A DNA stretch of 64,000 nt from Veillonella rogosae JCM 15642 (GCF_002959775.1 NZ_PPCX01000011.1:62001-126000); one strand, 5' to 3'. Shown: positions 44,059-55,866, counted from the first letter of the stretch. Translations and numbers: made by a program. The notes: generated from the letters alone by a model not told the origin.

Positions 44059-44445
44059 TTACCAAACGTATGCGATTACTTCGCCACCAAGACCTTCTTT
44101 ACGAGCTTGTTTGTCGCTCATAACGCCTTTGGATGTAGAAATAACTGCGATACCCAAACCACCAAGTACACGAGGAAGTTCTTCCTTTTTCGCGTAAACA
44201 CGTAAACCAGGTTTGGAAATACGTTTAATTCCTGTAATAACTTTTTCGTTATTGGAACCATATTTCAATGTTACTTTTAAAGTATTTTCTTCTTTTTCAA
44301 CGCTCTTAACGAAACCTTCTTGTAAAAGGATGTCAAGAACTGCTGCTTTCATTCTAGATGCAGGAATGTTTACCGTTTCATGAAGTGCAGCGTTTGCATT
44401 ACGGATGCGCGTAAGCATATCCGCGATAGGATCGGTCATTACCAT
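44059..44445 (-). CDS. rpsH: 30S ribosomal protein S8
   Basis: This 128-residue S8 starts [20 protein letters not shown], the same N-terminus as Bacillus S8; the first ATG has AGGAGG at 10 bases. The C-terminal [28 protein letters not shown] is conserved. In E. coli S8 represses the spc operon by binding mRNA near rplE; whether this holds here is not visible. Confidence 0.98.
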   Translation of the reverse strand: MVMTDPIADMLTRIRNANAALHETVNIPASRMKAAVLDILLQEGFVKSVEKEENTLKVTLKYGSNNEKVITGIKRISKPGLRVYAKKEELPRVLGGLGIAVISTSKGVMSDKQARKEGLGGEVIAYVW

Positions 44446-44472
44446 AATCTAAAAACCTCCTCTCGTCTAATA

Positions 44473-44742
44473 TTACCAGCTGGCTTTTTTAACACCAGGA
44501 ATTTGTCCTTTGTACGCCAATTCACGGAACGCAATACGGCTGATACCGAATTTACGCATATAGCCGTGAGGACGACCAGTTAAGTTGCAACGGTTGTGCA
44601 AGCGTGTTGGGGATGCGTTTGCTGGTAATTTGGATAAGCCTTCATAATCACCTGCTGCTTTTAACGCTTCACGTTTAGCTGCATATTTTTCAACGATTTT
44701 AGCGCGTTTCTTTTCGCGTTCAATCATAGATTTTTTAGCCAT
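44473..44742 (-). CDS. rpsN: 30S ribosomal protein S14 (zinc-free 89-residue form)
   Basis: This 89-residue S14 has [12 protein letters not shown] at the N-terminus and [20 protein letters not shown]. It lacks the CX2C...CX2C zinc motif of the 61-residue S14 usually found at this position in Firmicutes, so it is the C-minus form. It lies between rplE and rpsH. Confidence 0.97.
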   Translation of the reverse strand: MAKKSMIEREKKRAKIVEKYAAKREALKAAGDYEGLSKLPANASPTRLHNRCNLTGRPHGYMRKFGISRIAFRELAYKGQIPGVKKASW

Positions 44743-44758
44743 CTATATGTTCCTCCTA

Positions 44759-45298
44759 TTATTTTTCAAAAGGCATACCGAATTGAGTCAACAATTCACG
44801 AGCTTCTTCATCTGTATTAGCACTTGTTACGATAATGATATCCATACCTGTAACACGTTCTACCTGATCATATTCGATTTCAGGGAAGATGAGCTGTTCT
44901 TTAAGACCCAAAGCGTAGTTACCACGGCCATCGAATGCAGTAGCGCTGATACCGCGGAAGTCACGTACACGAGGTAATGCCGCATTGATCAATCTATCAA
45001 GGAATTCATACATGCGTTCGCCACGAAGAGTAACTTTTGTACCCAACGCCATGCCTTCACGAACTTTAAAGTTCGCAATGGATTTTTTTGCTTTTGTGAT
45101 TACAGGTTTTTGACCAGCGATGATAGTCAAATCATTAACTGCTGCTTCCAATGCTTTTGCATTGCCTACTGCATCACCAACGCCGATGTTGATAACGATT
45201 TTTTCCAATTTAGGGATTTCCATAACGTTGCCGTATTGGAATTTTTCTTGCAAACTCTTTTTAATTTCAGAGTTGTATTGTTCAAATAAACGAGACAT
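44759..45298 (-). CDS. rplE: 50S ribosomal protein L5
   Basis: This 179-residue L5 binds 5S rRNA and P-site tRNA. It shows [35 protein letters not shown] and the C-terminal [20 protein letters not shown]. The ATG has AGGAGG upstream. Confidence 0.98.
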   Translation of the reverse strand: MSRLFEQYNSEIKKSLQEKFQYGNVMEIPKLEKIVINIGVGDAVGNAKALEAAVNDLTIIAGQKPVITKAKKSIANFKVREGMALGTKVTLRGERMYEFLDRLINAALPRVRDFRGISATAFDGRGNYALGLKEQLIFPEIEYDQVERVTGMDIIIVTSANTDEEARELLTQFGMPFEK

Positions 45299-45321
45299 TT
45301 ATTTAGCTCCTCCTTTCCTGA

Positions 45322-45642
45322 TTATTTAAGTACTGTACCAGATTTAACTGTAGCGCGAACGAATTTACCGTCTTTGCCTTCAACTTTTTTGATACGAGTA
45401 GCTGTTTTAGTTTCTGGGTCAACAACCATTACGTTAGAAACATGGATACCAGCTTCTTTAGTAACGATGCCGCCTTGTGGGTTAGCTTGGGAAGGTTTTG
45501 TATGACGTTTTACAGTGTTTACGCCTTCAACAAATACGCGTTCTTTTTTAGGTTCAGTTGCGATAACTGTACCTTGCTTACCTTTATCTTTACCGGAGAT
45601 AACAACAACTGTATCGCCTTTTTTGATTTGTAGTTTAGCCAT
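45322..45642 (-). CDS. rplX: 50S ribosomal protein L24
   Basis: This 106-residue L24 with an N-terminal KOW motif ([20 protein letters not shown]) is an early 50S assembly initiator. It ends with a bacterial-type C-terminal region [18 protein letters not shown]. Confidence 0.98.
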   Translation of the reverse strand: MAKLQIKKGDTVVVISGKDKGKQGTVIATEPKKERVFVEGVNTVKRHTKPSQANPQGGIVTKEAGIHVSNVMVVDPETKTATRIKKVEGKDGKFVRATVKSGTVLK

Positions 45643-45660
45643 ATGCTGCGTTCCTCCTTC

Positions 45661-46029
45661 TTATAATACTTCTGGAGCCAAAGAAACAATTTTCATGAAG
45701 TCTTTTTCACGAAGTTCTCTAGCTACAGGTCCAAAGATACGAGTACCACGAGGGGTCTTGTCATCTTTAATAACTACTGCTGCGTTTTCATCGAAACGGA
45801 TATAGGAACCGTCTTGACGGCGGATACCTTTTTTAGAACGAACAATAACAGCTTTGACTACGTCGCCTTTCTTGACAACGCCACCGGGTGATGCATCTTT
45901 TACAGAAGCAACGATTACGTCACCGATATTGCCGAATTTGCGATAAGAACCGCCCATGACTTGGATGCACATAATACGTTTTGCACCAGTGTTGTCGGCA
46001 ACATTCAAAATTGTTTGTTGCTGGATCAT
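45661..46029 (-). CDS. rplN: 50S ribosomal protein L14
   Basis: This 122-residue L14 forms intersubunit bridges. It starts [20 protein letters not shown] and includes [15 protein letters not shown] and [20 protein letters not shown], all strongly conserved. Confidence 0.98.
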   Translation of the reverse strand: MIQQQTILNVADNTGAKRIMCIQVMGGSYRKFGNIGDVIVASVKDASPGGVVKKGDVVKAVIVRSKKGIRRQDGSYIRFDENAAVVIKDDKTPRGTRIFGPVARELREKDFMKIVSLAPEVL

Positions 46030-46053
46030 CGTCTATTCCTCCTTACATCACTC

Positions 46054-46314
46054 TTATTTTAGTCTTTCAAGAATTTCAACAACTCTCCAACATTTATCTT
46101 TAGAAAGTGGACGAGTTTCTACAATTTTAACTGTATCGCCAACTTGGCACTCATTGTTTTCATCATGAGCTTTGAAGCGTTTTGTGCTAACCATTGGCTT
46201 GTTATATAATGCGTGAGGTACTTTACGTTCTACAGCAACAACAACAGTTTTATTCATTTTGTCGCTTACAACTTTACCTACGCGGACTTTACGTACGTTT
46301 CTTTCTTCTGCCAC
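46054..46314 (-). CDS. rpsQ: 30S ribosomal protein S17
   Basis: This 86-residue OB-fold S17 contains [20 protein letters not shown] and [17 protein letters not shown]. The start is GTG at 46312-46314, 9 bases after AAGGAGG; a longer frame starting with TTG would include the ribosome site. Confidence 0.96.
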   Translation of the reverse strand: MAEERNVRKVRVGKVVSDKMNKTVVVAVERKVPHALYNKPMVSTKRFKAHDENNECQVGDTVKIVETRPLSKDKCWRVVEILERLK

Positions 46315-46353
46315 GATTTTAAGCCTCCTTTTCAACCTTTAACAAATCTGTTA

Positions 46354-46557
46354 TTATGCGTTTTCAGATTTAAGTTCAACTTCACGTTGTACAGTTTTAA
46401 TACGAGCGATTGTCTTCTTAACTTCACGAATGCGCATAGGATTTTCTAATTGACCTGTTGCAAGCTGAAAACGGAGGTTAAATAACTCTTCCTTAAGACC
46501 GGAAACTTTTTGTTCCATTTCGGCAGCGCTCATATTGCGAATGTCATTAACCTTCAT
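46354..46557 (-). CDS. rpmC: 50S ribosomal protein L29
   Basis: This 67-residue helical-hairpin L29 near the exit tunnel shows [20 protein letters not shown] and the conserved [20 protein letters not shown]. It overlaps the end of rplP by 11 bases, so translation is probably coupled. Confidence 0.97.
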   Translation of the reverse strand: MKVNDIRNMSAAEMEQKVSGLKEELFNLRFQLATGQLENPMRIREVKKTIARIKTVQREVELKSENA

Positions 46558-46984
46558 TTACGTCACCACCCAATTCTTTACCCTTAACAACAAATTTGCA
46601 TTTGATTGGAAGTTTATGGCTTGCAAGACGCATAGCTTCACGAGCTGTAGCTTCTGGCACACCGTCCATTTCAAACATTACACGACCTGGTTTAACTACT
46701 GCTACCCAGTATTCAGGAGAACCTTTACCGGAACCCATACGAGTACCAGCTGGTTTAGCTGTAATTGGTTTGTCAGGGAAAATTTTAATCCATACTTTAC
46801 CACCACGTTTGATATAACGAGTCATAGCAATACGGGCAGCTTCGATTTGACGGTTAGTGATCCAAGATGGTTCGCATGCTACCAAGCCGAACTCACCATG
46901 AGACACTGTATTACCGCGCATAGCACGACCTTTCATACGGCCGCGGAATTGCTTACGATGTTTTACGCGCTTTGGAATAAGCAT
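46547..46984 (-). CDS. rplP: 50S ribosomal protein L16
   Basis: This 145-residue L16 starts [19 protein letters not shown] and includes [20 protein letters not shown]. It organises the A-site tRNA and peptidyl-transferase region; the loop with the conserved Arg is intact. It overlaps rpsC by one base and rpmC by 11. Confidence 0.98.
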   Translation of the reverse strand: MLIPKRVKHRKQFRGRMKGRAMRGNTVSHGEFGLVACEPSWITNRQIEAARIAMTRYIKRGGKVWIKIFPDKPITAKPAGTRMGSGKGSPEYWVAVVKPGRVMFEMDGVPEATAREAMRLASHKLPIKCKFVVKGKELGGDVNEG

Positions 46985-47649
46985 TACTTGCCACCTTCTT
47001 CCTTCTTAGCAGGTTGTTTTGCTTCTGGCAAAACTTCACCTTTGTAAATCCATACTTTAATGCCGATACAACCATATGTTGTATGAGCTTCAGCAGTACC
47101 GTAGTCGATGTCTGCACGAAGTGTATGCAAAGGAATAGAACCTTCACGGTAGGATTCGCTACGAGCGATTTCAGCGCCGCCAAGACGACCGCTTACCATG
47201 ATTTTGATACCTTTTGCACCTAAGCGCATTGTACGACCAACAGCTTGTTTCATTGCACGACGGAAACCGATACGGCGTTCCAATTGGCCAGCAATGTTTT
47301 CAGCAACTAAAGTTGCATCCATGTCTGCTTGTTTAATTTCTGCGATGTTAACGTCCACTTGTTTGTCAGTGAAACGAGTCATTGCTTTTTTGATATCTTC
47401 GATACCAGCACCACCACGACCGATAACCATACCTGGTTTTGCAGTGTGGATAGTCAATTTAATACGTTTATTTGTACGCTCGATTTCAATGCGGGAAATA
47501 CCAGCAATGAAAAGGGTTTCTTTCAAGAAGTTACGAATTTTTACGTCTTCATGAAGATTAGCAGCGAAATCTTTATCTGCATACCATTTTGCGTCCCAAT
47601 CTTTTACGATACCGACACGCAAACCGTGTGGATTAACTTTTTGACCCAC
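46984..47649 (-). CDS. rpsC: 30S ribosomal protein S3
   Basis: This 221-residue S3 has an N-terminal KH domain ([22 protein letters not shown] loop GRGG) and a C-terminal domain with [19 protein letters not shown] and [14 protein letters not shown]. It helps form the mRNA entry site. The start is GTG at 47647-47649 with GGAGGG upstream. Confidence 0.98.
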   Translation of the reverse strand: MGQKVNPHGLRVGIVKDWDAKWYADKDFAANLHEDVKIRNFLKETLFIAGISRIEIERTNKRIKLTIHTAKPGMVIGRGGAGIEDIKKAMTRFTDKQVDVNIAEIKQADMDATLVAENIAGQLERRIGFRRAMKQAVGRTMRLGAKGIKIMVSGRLGGAEIARSESYREGSIPLHTLRADIDYGTAEAHTTYGCIGIKVWIYKGEVLPEAKQPAKKEEGGK

Positions 47650-47665
47650 TCTGTTTCCCTCCTTC

Positions 47666-48001
47666 TTAAGCTCTTTCTTTAACTACTACTGTTACGTGGC
47701 TAGTGCGTTTCAAAATTTTGAACGCTTGACCACGGGAACGAGGATGAATGCGTTTTAATGTAGGGCCTTGATCAACGAAGATCTCGGATACGTAAAGATT
47801 GTCAACATTCATATCGAAATTATGTTCAGCGTTTGCGATTGCAGAACGCATAACTTTTTCTACTACATCAGCGCCAACTTTCGGAGTGAACTTCAAGATG
47901 GCAAATGCTTCGCCGATGTTTTTACCGCGCACTAAATCAGCTACGATACGGATTTTACGAGGCGCGATTCGGATATGTCTAGCGATTGCTTTTGCTTCCA
48001 T
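47666..48001 (-). CDS. rplV: 50S ribosomal protein L22
   Basis: This 111-residue L22 has the loop that lines the exit tunnel ([20 protein letters not shown]). No insertion or deletion in the loop, of the type tied to macrolide resistance, is evident by eye. Confidence 0.98.
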   Translation of the reverse strand: MEAKAIARHIRIAPRKIRIVADLVRGKNIGEAFAILKFTPKVGADVVEKVMRSAIANAEHNFDMNVDNLYVSEIFVDQGPTLKRIHPRSRGQAFKILKRTSHVTVVVKERA

Positions 48002-48014
48002 GTATTAATTCCTC

Positions 48015-48296
48015 CTATTTTCTGCCTGTAGATTTTTCGTCCTTACCATGACCTTTATAAGTACGTGTAGGAGCGAACTCACCTAATTTATGACCTACCA
48101 TATCTTCTGTAATGAATACAGGTACGTGTTTGCGACCATCATGCACAGCAATTGTGTGGCCTACAAAACTTGGGATAATAGTAGAGGCACGGGACCAGGT
48201 TTTTACAACTTTCTTTTCGTTAGTTTCGTTTAAAGCTTCAACTTTCTTAAGCAAATGATCTGCTACGAAAGGGCCTTTTTTAATAGATCTGGACAC
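48015..48296 (-). CDS. rpsS: 30S ribosomal protein S19
   Basis: This 93-residue S19 of the 30S head starts [19 protein letters not shown] and has [20 protein letters not shown]. The start is GTG at 48294-48296 behind AAGGAGA. Confidence 0.98.
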   Translation of the reverse strand: MSRSIKKGPFVADHLLKKVEALNETNEKKVVKTWSRASTIIPSFVGHTIAVHDGRKHVPVFITEDMVGHKLGEFAPTRTYKGHGKDEKSTGRK

Positions 48297-48319
48297 TATT
48301 TTATCTCCTTTCCTTTATC

Positions 48320-49150
48320 CTATTTTGTACGACGTTTAATGATTAAGCTGTTAGAAGCTTTTTTCTTGTCGCGAGTTTTAACACCATGTGCTGGTTTGCC
48401 CCAAGGTGTAACAGGATGTTTACGACCAACAGGAGATTTACCTTCACCACCACCATGTGGATGGTCACAAGGGTTCATTACAACACCACGAGTGCCAGGA
48501 CGAACGCCCATCCAACGATGACGACCAGCTTTACCAATTACTTGGTTGCTGTGGTCAGTGTTACCAACAACACCAACTGTTGCACGGCATTCTTGACGTA
48601 CGCGGCGCATTTCGCCAGATGGTAAACGAAGAATAGCATAGCCATTATCTTTACCCATCAATTGAGCGGATGTACCAGCGGAACGAACGATTTGGCCACC
48701 TTTACCGATTTTCAATTCGATATTGTGGATTTGTGTACCGTCAGGGATATTAATCAATGGTAAGCAGTTACCAGGTTTAATATCGGATTCAGGACCGGAG
48801 AAAACAACGTCACCAACTTTTAAGCCGTTAGGAGCTAAAATGTAGCGTTTTTCACCATCAGCATAGTTAAGCAAAGCGATACGAGAAGAACGGTTAGGAT
48901 CATACTCGATTGTTGCTACTTTAGCTGGAATATTATCTTTAGTACGTTTGAAGTCAATAATACGGTATTGACGTTTATGACCGCCACCTTGGTGACGAAC
49001 TGTCATTTTACCAGTATTGTTACGACCACCTTTTTGAGAAACCTTAGCGAGCAAGGATTTTTCCGGTTTGCTTGCTGTGATTTCGTCGAAGGCGGATACT
49101 GTCATAAACCGGCGACCAGCGGAGTACGGTTTAAATGATTTAATTGCCAT
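48320..49150 (-). CDS. rplB: 50S ribosomal protein L2
   Basis: This 276-residue L2 is needed for subunit association and peptidyl transfer. It has [20 protein letters not shown], the OB/SH3 core and the C-terminal [20 protein letters not shown] loop with the conserved histidine. It lies 26 bases after rplW. Confidence 0.98.
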   Translation of the reverse strand: MAIKSFKPYSAGRRFMTVSAFDEITASKPEKSLLAKVSQKGGRNNTGKMTVRHQGGGHKRQYRIIDFKRTKDNIPAKVATIEYDPNRSSRIALLNYADGEKRYILAPNGLKVGDVVFSGPESDIKPGNCLPLINIPDGTQIHNIELKIGKGGQIVRSAGTSAQLMGKDNGYAILRLPSGEMRRVRQECRATVGVVGNTDHSNQVIGKAGRHRWMGVRPGTRGVVMNPCDHPHGGGEGKSPVGRKHPVTPWGKPAHGVKTRDKKKASNSLIIKRRTK

Positions 49151-49176
49151 TAGTGGGCCTCCTTACAACTAGACTC

Positions 49177-49461
49177 TTAGACACCTTCAAAGAATTCAAT
49201 GGATTCGCCAGCTTTCAAAGTAACGATAGCTTTTTTGTAATCGCTACGTTTACCTTGTGTACGACCCATGCGTTTAGTTTTGCCTAAAACGCGAATAGTA
49301 GCTACTTTTTCTACTTTTACATTGAAGATTTTTTCAACTGCTTGACGGATTTGCACTTTATTTGCAGTTAAAGGCACACGGAAAGTGTATTTGCCTTCTT
49401 CCATAAGCATAGTGGATTTTTCGGTAATAACCGGGCGGATTAGTACATCATGTAATTGCAT
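49177..49461 (-). CDS. rplW: 50S ribosomal protein L23
   Basis: This 94-residue L23 at the exit-tunnel rim is the docking site for trigger factor and SRP. It has [20 protein letters not shown] and [20 protein letters not shown]. Its ATG overlaps the rplD stop as TAATG. Confidence 0.98.
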   Translation of the reverse strand: MQLHDVLIRPVITEKSTMLMEEGKYTFRVPLTANKVQIRQAVEKIFNVKVEKVATIRVLGKTKRMGRTQGKRSDYKKAIVTLKAGESIEFFEGV

Positions 49462-50084
49462 TATCCAAGTACCTCCTCGATTTTTGCGACAGCGCCTTTA
49501 GTAATGAAGAGCTTATCGTAATGAAGAAGATCGAAAATGTTCATACCTTCGCAAGCCAAAGCTTTAACACCTTGAATGTTGCGAGCGGAACGTTCAACAT
49601 TTACATCACCTTCAGTGATGAACAATACTTTTGCATCACCAACGTTGAAGCTATTGATAATGTTCAACACTTCTTTAGTTTTAGGAGCTGCTAATGTGAT
49701 TTCTTCCAAAACGTATAATTCGCTATTATTCACTTTATCGCTAAGAGCAGATTTAACTGCTAAACGTCTAGCCTTACGAGGCATAGCTTTGTAATAGCTG
49801 CGAGGTTGTGGACCAAATGTAGTACCGCCACCGATCCAGATTGGAGAACGGCTGGAGCCTGCACGTGCACGGCCAGTACCTTTTTGTTTCCAAGGTTTGC
49901 GGCCACCGCCACGAACCATACCTCTAGTTTTTGTTGCATGTGTGCCGAGACGTTCGTTAGACAATTGACGAACTACGGCTTGATGCATTACGGCTTCGTT
50001 AACTTCAACGCCGAATACTGCATCGTTTAACTGTATTTCACCGACTTTAACGCCGGATTGATTATATGTTGCTACTGTAGGCAT
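49461..50084 (-). CDS. rplD: 50S ribosomal protein L4
   Basis: This 207-residue L4 has a tunnel-lining loop with [20 protein letters not shown], wild-type in the macrolide-contact segment KQKGTGRAR. In E. coli L4 autoregulates the S10 operon through its leader RNA; an analogous role with the rpsJ leader here is speculative. Confidence 0.98.
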   Translation of the reverse strand: MPTVATYNQSGVKVGEIQLNDAVFGVEVNEAVMHQAVVRQLSNERLGTHATKTRGMVRGGGRKPWKQKGTGRARAGSSRSPIWIGGGTTFGPQPRSYYKAMPRKARRLAVKSALSDKVNNSELYVLEEITLAAPKTKEVLNIINSFNVGDAKVLFITEGDVNVERSARNIQGVKALACEGMNIFDLLHYDKLFITKGAVAKIEEVLG

Positions 50085-50110
50085 TACATAATCCTCCTTT
50101 CGACAAATGA

Positions 50111-50752
50111 TTATTTAACAGGTTTAACCGTGTTGCGAACCATAACCAAGCTGCCTTTAGCGCCTGGGATACCGCCTTTAACCAATAAAAGGTTACGTTC
50201 AGCATCAACTTTCACAACAGATAAGCGTTGTACGGTAACTCTGTAACCACCCATTTGTCCAGGGAGTTTTTTACCTTTGTATACCTTACCGCCACCACCG
50301 GAGATCATAGGACCGATGGAACCAGGTTCACGGTGAGATTTAGAACCATGAGTTTCAGGACCACGGGAGAAGTTATGGCGTTTAATTGTGCCAGCAAAAC
50401 CCTTACCTTTACCTGTACCCACTACGTCCACTAATTCACCTTCTGCGAAGATATCAGCTGCCAGAGTTTGGCCTACTGTGTAGTCAGCTGCATTTGCAAC
50501 GCGAACTTCGCGAAGATATTTCACTGGAGCTACGCCAGCTTTGTCGAACTGACCTTTTACAGGTTTTGTTAAATGTTTTTCTTTAATGGAACCGTAACCA
50601 ATTTGTACTGCTTCGTAGCCGTCTGTTTCAACAGTCTTAACGCGCACTACAACGCTTGGGGTAGTTTCCACTACTGTTACAGGAACTAATTGGCCTTCAG
50701 CTGTGAAGACTTGTGTCATTCCCAATTTTTTACCCAAAATAGCTTTAGACAT
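50111..50752 (-). CDS. rplC: 50S ribosomal protein L3
   Basis: This 213-residue L3 starts SKAILGKKLGMTQVFTAEGQ and includes GTGKGKGFAGTIKRHNFSRG and the loop near the peptidyl-transferase centre, IGPMISGGGGKVYKGKKLPG. It lies 12 bases after rpsJ. Confidence 0.98.
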   Translation of the reverse strand: MSKAILGKKLGMTQVFTAEGQLVPVTVVETTPSVVVRVKTVETDGYEAVQIGYGSIKEKHLTKPVKGQFDKAGVAPVKYLREVRVANAADYTVGQTLAADIFAEGELVDVVGTGKGKGFAGTIKRHNFSRGPETHGSKSHREPGSIGPMISGGGGKVYKGKKLPGQMGGYRVTVQRLSVVKVDAERNLLLVKGGIPGAKGSLVMVRNTVKPVK

Positions 50753-50764
50753 TATCGCACCTCC

Positions 50765-51076
50765 TTATAGTTTTATTTCAATAGATACACCAGCTGGTAA
50801 ATCTAAACGAGTGATAGCATCTACTGTTTTCGAATTTGGTTCAAGAATATCGATTAAGCGTTTATGTGTACGCATTTCGAATTGTTCACGAGAATCTTTG
50901 TTTACGTGTACAGAACGAAGAATTGTGAAGATATTCTTTTCTGTTGGCAATGGAATCGGACCAGAAACCATAGCGCCATTTCTTTTTGCAGTGTCTACGA
51001 TCTTAGCAGCGCTTTGATCGAGAGCTTTGTGGTCGTATGCCTTAAGGCGAATACGGATTTTTTGCTGTTTAGCCAT
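50765..51076 (-). CDS. rpsJ: 30S ribosomal protein S10
   Basis: This 103-residue S10 has [20 protein letters not shown] and [20 protein letters not shown]. The tip residues linked to tetracycline or tigecycline resistance appear normal (HVNKDSRE). The ATG has AGGAGG, and this site lies inside a small upstream ORF that stops two bases before the ATG. It is the first gene of the S10 part of the operon. Confidence 0.98.
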   Translation of the reverse strand: MAKQQKIRIRLKAYDHKALDQSAAKIVDTAKRNGAMVSGPIPLPTEKNIFTILRSVHVNKDSREQFEMRTHKRLIDILEPNSKTVDAITRLDLPAGVSIEIKL

Positions 51077-51078
51077 TA

Positions 51079-51123
51079 TTAATAATTCCTCCTGTCGTCC
51101 ATTTCGTGAATGGGCTGCTCCAT
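51079..51123 (-). CDS. 14-codon leader ORF ending just before rpsJ (candidate)
   Basis: ATG at 51121-51123 opens a frame encoding [14 protein letters not shown] and stopping at 51079-51081, two bases before the rpsJ ATG. GGAGGAG lies about 8 bases upstream of its start, and it can pair with CCTC in CCTCTGCGGAGG, so the site may be masked by a small hairpin. The two Arg codons AGG AGG near the end are themselves the rpsJ ribosome site. Translation of this ORF would place a ribosome over the rpsJ start, so coupling is plausible. It could also be chance. Confidence 0.3.
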   Translation of the reverse strand: MEQPIHEMDDRRNY

Positions 51124-51179
51124 AGAAATTCTCCTCCGCAGAGGCAACCTTCTACTTCATAGTTTAAAAACACAACACG

Positions 51180-51202
51180 AGAGCGGCATTAGCTGCCGCT
51201 CT
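51180..51202 (-). terminator. GC-rich hairpin after tuf
   Basis: The perfect stem AGAGCGGCA/TGCCGCTCT lies 55 bases after the tuf stop. The next T-run (TGTTTTTAAA) begins about 10 bases after the stem, so it is a poor intrinsic terminator. It may partly separate tuf from the S10 operon, cause pausing, or stabilise the tuf mRNA end. Confidence 0.45.
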
Positions 51203-51257
51203 GAGTGCTGCATGTATTGTGCTCAACGCATCACTACGATGAGCATAAAAGGTTAAA

Positions 51258-52445
51258 TTAACCTTCGATTGCTGTTACTACGCCAGCGCCTACTGTGTGG
51301 CCACCTTCGCGAATCGCGAAACGAAGACCTTCTTCAATAGCGATTGGTGTAATCAATTCGATGTTCATTGTTACGTTATCGCCAGGCATACACATTTCTA
51401 CACCTTCAGGAAGGTTTACAACACCTGTTACGTCTGTTGTACGGAAGTAGAATTGTGGACGGTAGTTGGAGAAGAATGGAGTATGACGGCCACCTTCTTC
51501 TTTAGTCAATACGTAAACTTCTGCTTTGAATTTTGTGTGTGGTTTGATGGAACCTGGTTTAGCCAATACTTGACCACGTTCGATGTCTTTACGGTCAACA
51601 CCACGAAGCAATGCACCTACGTTGTCACCTGCTACTGCAGAATCCAACACTTTACGGAACATTTCAAGACCAGTTACTACGTATTGTTCAGCTTTTTCTT
51701 TCAAGCCTACTACTTCGATAGTATCGCCAACGTTTACTTGACCACGTTCAACACGGCCAGTTGCTACTGTACCACGACCAGTGATTGTGAAAACGTCCTC
51801 TACAGGCATCAAGAAAGGTTTGTCAGTATCACGAACTGGTGTTGGGATGTAGGAGTCTACAGCGTCCATCAAGTCGTCGATTTTAGCTACATATTGAGCG
51901 TCGCCTTCCAAAGCTTTCAAAGCGGAACCTACAACGATAGGTACTTCGTCGCCAGGGAATTCGTAGGAGGAAAGAAGTTCACGAACTTCCATTTCTACTA
52001 ATTCGATCAATTCTTCGTCGTCAACCATGTCAGCTTTGTTCAAGAATACTACGATTGCAGGAACACCAACTTGGCGAGCCAACAAGATGTGTTCGCGAGT
52101 TTGAGGCATAGGGCCGTCAGCTGCGGAACATACCAAGATAGCGCCGTCCATTTGAGCCGCACCAGTGATCATGTTTTTAACATAGTCAGCATGGCCTGGG
52201 CAGTCAACGTGTGCATAGTGACGGTTAGCAGTTTCATACTCAACGTGTGCAGTGTTGATTGTGATACCGCGTTCACGTTCTTCTGGAGCTTTATCGATCA
52301 TGCTGTAATCTTGGAAGTCAGCTTGGCCTTTTTCAGCCAATACTTTTGTGATTGCAGCAGTCAAAGTAGTTTTACCATGGTCAACGTGACCGATTGTACC
52401 GATGTTAACATGCGGTTTCGTACGTTCAAATTTTTCTTTAGCCAT
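51258..52445 (-). CDS. tuf: Translation elongation factor Tu
   Basis: This 395-residue GTPase delivers aminoacyl-tRNA. G motifs are [21 protein letters not shown] and NKADMVDD; domain 2 has [19 protein letters not shown] and domain 3 ends with [13 protein letters not shown]. It lies 50 bases after fusA. No second tuf copy is in the window. Confidence 0.98.
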   Translation of the reverse strand: MAKEKFERTKPHVNIGTIGHVDHGKTTLTAAITKVLAEKGQADFQDYSMIDKAPEERERGITINTAHVEYETANRHYAHVDCPGHADYVKNMITGAAQMDGAILVCSAADGPMPQTREHILLARQVGVPAIVVFLNKADMVDDEELIELVEMEVRELLSSYEFPGDEVPIVVGSALKALEGDAQYVAKIDDLMDAVDSYIPTPVRDTDKPFLMPVEDVFTITGRGTVATGRVERGQVNVGDTIEVVGLKEKAEQYVVTGLEMFRKVLDSAVAGDNVGALLRGVDRKDIERGQVLAKPGSIKPHTKFKAEVYVLTKEEGGRHTPFFSNYRPQFYFRTTDVTGVVNLPEGVEMCMPGDNVTMNIELITPIAIEEGLRFAIREGGHTVGAGVVTAIEG

Positions 52446-52495
52446 TTTAAATTATCCTCCGAGGAAAATAGTAATTCTATTAATCTAATGTAAGA

Positions 52496-54571
52496 TTAAC
52501 CGTTTTTCTTTGCTTGAATTTCTTCAGCAATTTTCTTAGGAACTTCTTCGTAATGATCGAATGTCATGGAGTAGTTACCGCGACCTTGAGTTTTAGAACG
52601 AAGGTCTGTTGCGTAACCGAACATTTCGCTCAATGGAACATATGCTTTGATATGTTGGTTGCCATTACGAGCTTCCATGCCGTCCATGCGACCACGACGG
52701 GAGTTCAAGTCACCGATAACGTCGCCCATGTATTCTTCAGGAACGTCTACTTCTACGGACATGTATGGTTCAAGCAATGCAGGATCTGCTTTGCGAGCAC
52801 CTTCTTTAAAGCCCATGGAACCAGCGATTTTGAAGGCCATTTCGTTGGAGTCAACGTCATGGTAGGAGCCGTCAAATACGATAACTTTGATGTCAACCAT
52901 TGGATAACCAGCGATAACACCGGATTCCATAGCTTCTTTAACACCGTTTTCTACAGGTCCAATGTATTCACGAGGAATTGCACCACCTACGACCTTATTT
53001 TCAAATTCGAAGCCAGCGCCTGGTTCTTGTGGAATCAATTCCAACCAGCAGTGCCCATATTGACCACGACCACCAGACTGACGTACGAATTTACCTTCAG
53101 CTTTGACAGCTTTACGGATAGTTTCGCGATATGCTACTTGAGGTTTACCTACGTTACAATCTACTTTGAACTCACGGTTCATACGGTCAACGATGATATC
53201 CAAGTGAAGTTCGCCCATACCGGAGATAATAGTTTGACCTGTTTCTTCATCAGTACGAACTTTGAAAGTAGGATCTTCTTCTGCCAAACGAGCAAGAGCT
53301 GTACCCATTTTTTCTTGGTCAGCTTTTGTTTTAGGTTCAACAGCAACGGAGATAACTGGTTCAGGGAATTCCATGGATTCAAGGATTACAGGATTCTTTT
53401 CATCACACAATGTGTCGCCTGTAGTAGTATCCTTCAAGCCAACCGCCGCAGCGATGTCACCAGAGTATACGCGTTCGATTTCTTTACGGGAGTTAGCGTG
53501 CATTTGAAGAATACGGCCGATACGTTCTTTTTTACCTTTAGTGGAGTTGAAAACGTAAGAACCGGATTCCAATGTACCGGAGTACACACGGAAGAACGCT
53601 AATTTACCAACATAAGGGTCAGCCATGATTTTGAATGCCAATGCGGAGAATGGCTCTTCATCGGAAGAAGGACGAGTTGTTTCTTCTTCAGAACCAGGAA
53701 CTACACCTTTAATGGCTGGGATGTCGATTGGAGCTGGCATGTAATCGATTACAGCGTCCAACAACATTTGTACACCTTTGTTTTTGTAGGAAGAACCACA
53801 AAGAACTGGGAACAATTGGTTAGCAATAACTGCTTTACGCAATGCTGCTTTCAATTCTTCTTCAGTAATTTCTTCGCCTTCCAAGTATTTCATCATGATA
53901 TCGTCATCTGTTTCAGCGATAGCATCGATCATCATTTCGCGACGAGCTTCTGCTACTTCTTGATATTCAGCTGGGATATCAGTGATTTCAAATTCTTTAC
54001 CGTCATCGGATAAGTAAATTTCCGCTTTCATAGTCATCAAGTCGATGATACCTTTGAAAGTATCTTCAGCGCCGATTGGCACTTGAATAGCTACGGAATT
54101 TGCACCTAAACGGGATTTCATCATGTCAACTACGTTGAAGAAGTCAGCACCTACAGTATCCATCTTATTTACATAAGCGATACGAGGTACGCCGTAGTTA
54201 GAAGCTTGACGCCATACTGTTTCGGATTGAGGTTCAACGCCACCTTTAGCACTGAATACCGCAACAGAACCGTCAAGTACACGTAGAGAACGTTCTACCT
54301 CTACAGTAAAGTCAACGTGACCAGGAGTATCGATGATGTTGATACGATGTTCTTTCCATTGACAAGTTGTCGCAGCAGAAGTGATTGTGATACCACGTTC
54401 TTGTTCTTGCTCCATCCAGTCCATCGTAGCAGCGCCTTCATGTACTTCGCCGATCTTATGAACGATACCTGTATAGTAGAGGATACGTTCTGTAGTTGTT
54501 GTCTTACCAGCATCGATGTGGGCCATGATACCGATATTACGAGTTTTTGCTAAGGAAAACTCTCTTGCCAC
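52496..54571 (-). CDS. fusA: Translation elongation factor G
   Basis: This 691-residue GTPase drives translocation. G motifs are [35 protein letters not shown] and [10 protein letters not shown]; domain IV contains [14 protein letters not shown] and domain [20 protein letters not shown]-like residues. Positions linked to fusidic acid resistance look ordinary by eye. The start is GTG at 54569-54571 with AGAGGTG upstream; another in-frame GTG three codons earlier overlaps the ribosome site. Confidence 0.97.
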   Translation of the reverse strand: MAREFSLAKTRNIGIMAHIDAGKTTTTERILYYTGIVHKIGEVHEGAATMDWMEQEQERGITITSAATTCQWKEHRINIIDTPGHVDFTVEVERSLRVLDGSVAVFSAKGGVEPQSETVWRQASNYGVPRIAYVNKMDTVGADFFNVVDMMKSRLGANSVAIQVPIGAEDTFKGIIDLMTMKAEIYLSDDGKEFEITDIPAEYQEVAEARREMMIDAIAETDDDIMMKYLEGEEITEEELKAALRKAVIANQLFPVLCGSSYKNKGVQMLLDAVIDYMPAPIDIPAIKGVVPGSEEETTRPSSDEEPFSALAFKIMADPYVGKLAFFRVYSGTLESGSYVFNSTKGKKERIGRILQMHANSRKEIERVYSGDIAAAVGLKDTTTGDTLCDEKNPVILESMEFPEPVISVAVEPKTKADQEKMGTALARLAEEDPTFKVRTDEETGQTIISGMGELHLDIIVDRMNREFKVDCNVGKPQVAYRETIRKAVKAEGKFVRQSGGRGQYGHCWLELIPQEPGAGFEFENKVVGGAIPREYIGPVENGVKEAMESGVIAGYPMVDIKVIVFDGSYHDVDSNEMAFKIAGSMGFKEGARKADPALLEPYMSVEVDVPEEYMGDVIGDLNSRRGRMDGMEARNGNQHIKAYVPLSEMFGYATDLRSKTQGRGNYSMTFDHYEEVPKKIAEEIQAKKNG

Positions 54572-54586
54572 AGTTGTCACCTCTTA

Positions 54587-55096
<510 letters not shown>

Positions 55097-55109
55097 TTAA
55101 TGGCTAAAA

Positions 55110-55484
55110 TTATTTTTTAGCTTTTTTCGCGCCGTATTTGGAACGACTTTGCATACGATTTTGTACGCCAGCTGTATCCAATGCACCACGAACGATGTGA
55201 TAACGCACACCTGGAAGGTCTTTTACACGACCGCCTCTGATAAGTACAACACTGTGTTCTTGTAAATTGTGACCAATGCCTGGGATGTAAGCAGTTACTT
55301 CAATAGCGTTTGTCAAACGTACACGGGCAACTTTACGAAGCGCGGAGTTTGGTTTCTTTGGAGTAGCTGTGTACACACGAGTACATACACCACGTTTTTG
55401 TGGAGATTCTTGAAGCGCTGGAGCTGTAGATTTTTTAGTCAAGCTCATGCGACCTTTGCGTACTAGCTGATTAATTGTTGGCAT
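55110..55484 (-). CDS. rpsL: 30S ribosomal protein S12
   Basis: This 124-residue S12 is at the decoding centre. It starts [19 protein letters not shown]. The streptomycin-relevant loops read [11 protein letters not shown] and [11 protein letters not shown], with wild-type lysines at both positions. It is the second gene of the str operon. Confidence 0.98.
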   Translation of the reverse strand: MPTINQLVRKGRMSLTKKSTAPALQESPQKRGVCTRVYTATPKKPNSALRKVARVRLTNAIEVTAYIPGIGHNLQEHSVVLIRGGRVKDLPGVRYHIVRGALDTAGVQNRMQSRSKYGAKKAKK

Positions 55485-55560
55485 TTGGGCACCTCCTTTC
55501 CAAATTTGAGATTTATAATTGATCCGTCATAACAAAGTGTTACATCGGATATTACCGAAA

Positions 55561-55806
55561 TTAACGAAGGATACCTACCGCTGTGGCCCGCACCTTAATG
55601 CGACACGCACGACCGAGGTCATCCATAGTGTGCTTATCATTCACAGGTATGCCCTGTGCTTCACAAGCATTTCGTATAGGTTCAACTACACTTTCATCAC
55701 TATCATGTCCAACGAACACATAGCTTACAGTTCCTTTAGCAATGTTTTTCAACGTTTGCTTGGCACCGATTGTTTTGTTCATCGACTTCAGATGGGCAAT
55801 GTCCAT
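55561..55806 (-). CDS. L7Ae-family ribosomal protein (YbxF-like)
   Basis: This 81-residue L7Ae/L30e-fold protein resembles Bacillus YbxF/YlxQ, which bind kink-turn RNA. It has NKTIGAKQTLKNIAKGTVSY, FVGHDSDESVVEPIRNACE and GIPVNDKHTMDDLGRACRI. It is the first gene of the str transcript, 76 bases before rpsL, where many Firmicutes also have this gene. Its exact role on the ribosome is not settled. Confidence 0.9.
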   Translation of the reverse strand: MDIAHLKSMNKTIGAKQTLKNIAKGTVSYVFVGHDSDESVVEPIRNACEAQGIPVNDKHTMDDLGRACRIKVRATAVGILR

Positions 55807-55866
55807 AGTAAAATTCTCCTTACGAAACTATGCTACTTAGGCATACTAGCCCCTGAGCACTATGTA

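Noticed and set aside
51180-51202. Full terminator separating tuf from rpsJ
   Set aside because: The stem is strong but the T-run is about ten bases away, and I see no strong promoter between it and rpsJ, so complete termination is unlikely.
52514-53602. Long plus-strand frame opposite fusA (362 codons)
   Set aside because: It lies entirely antisense to fusA, is rich in Phe, Cys and Thr as expected from the complement of a biased gene, and has no recognisable domain or ribosome site.
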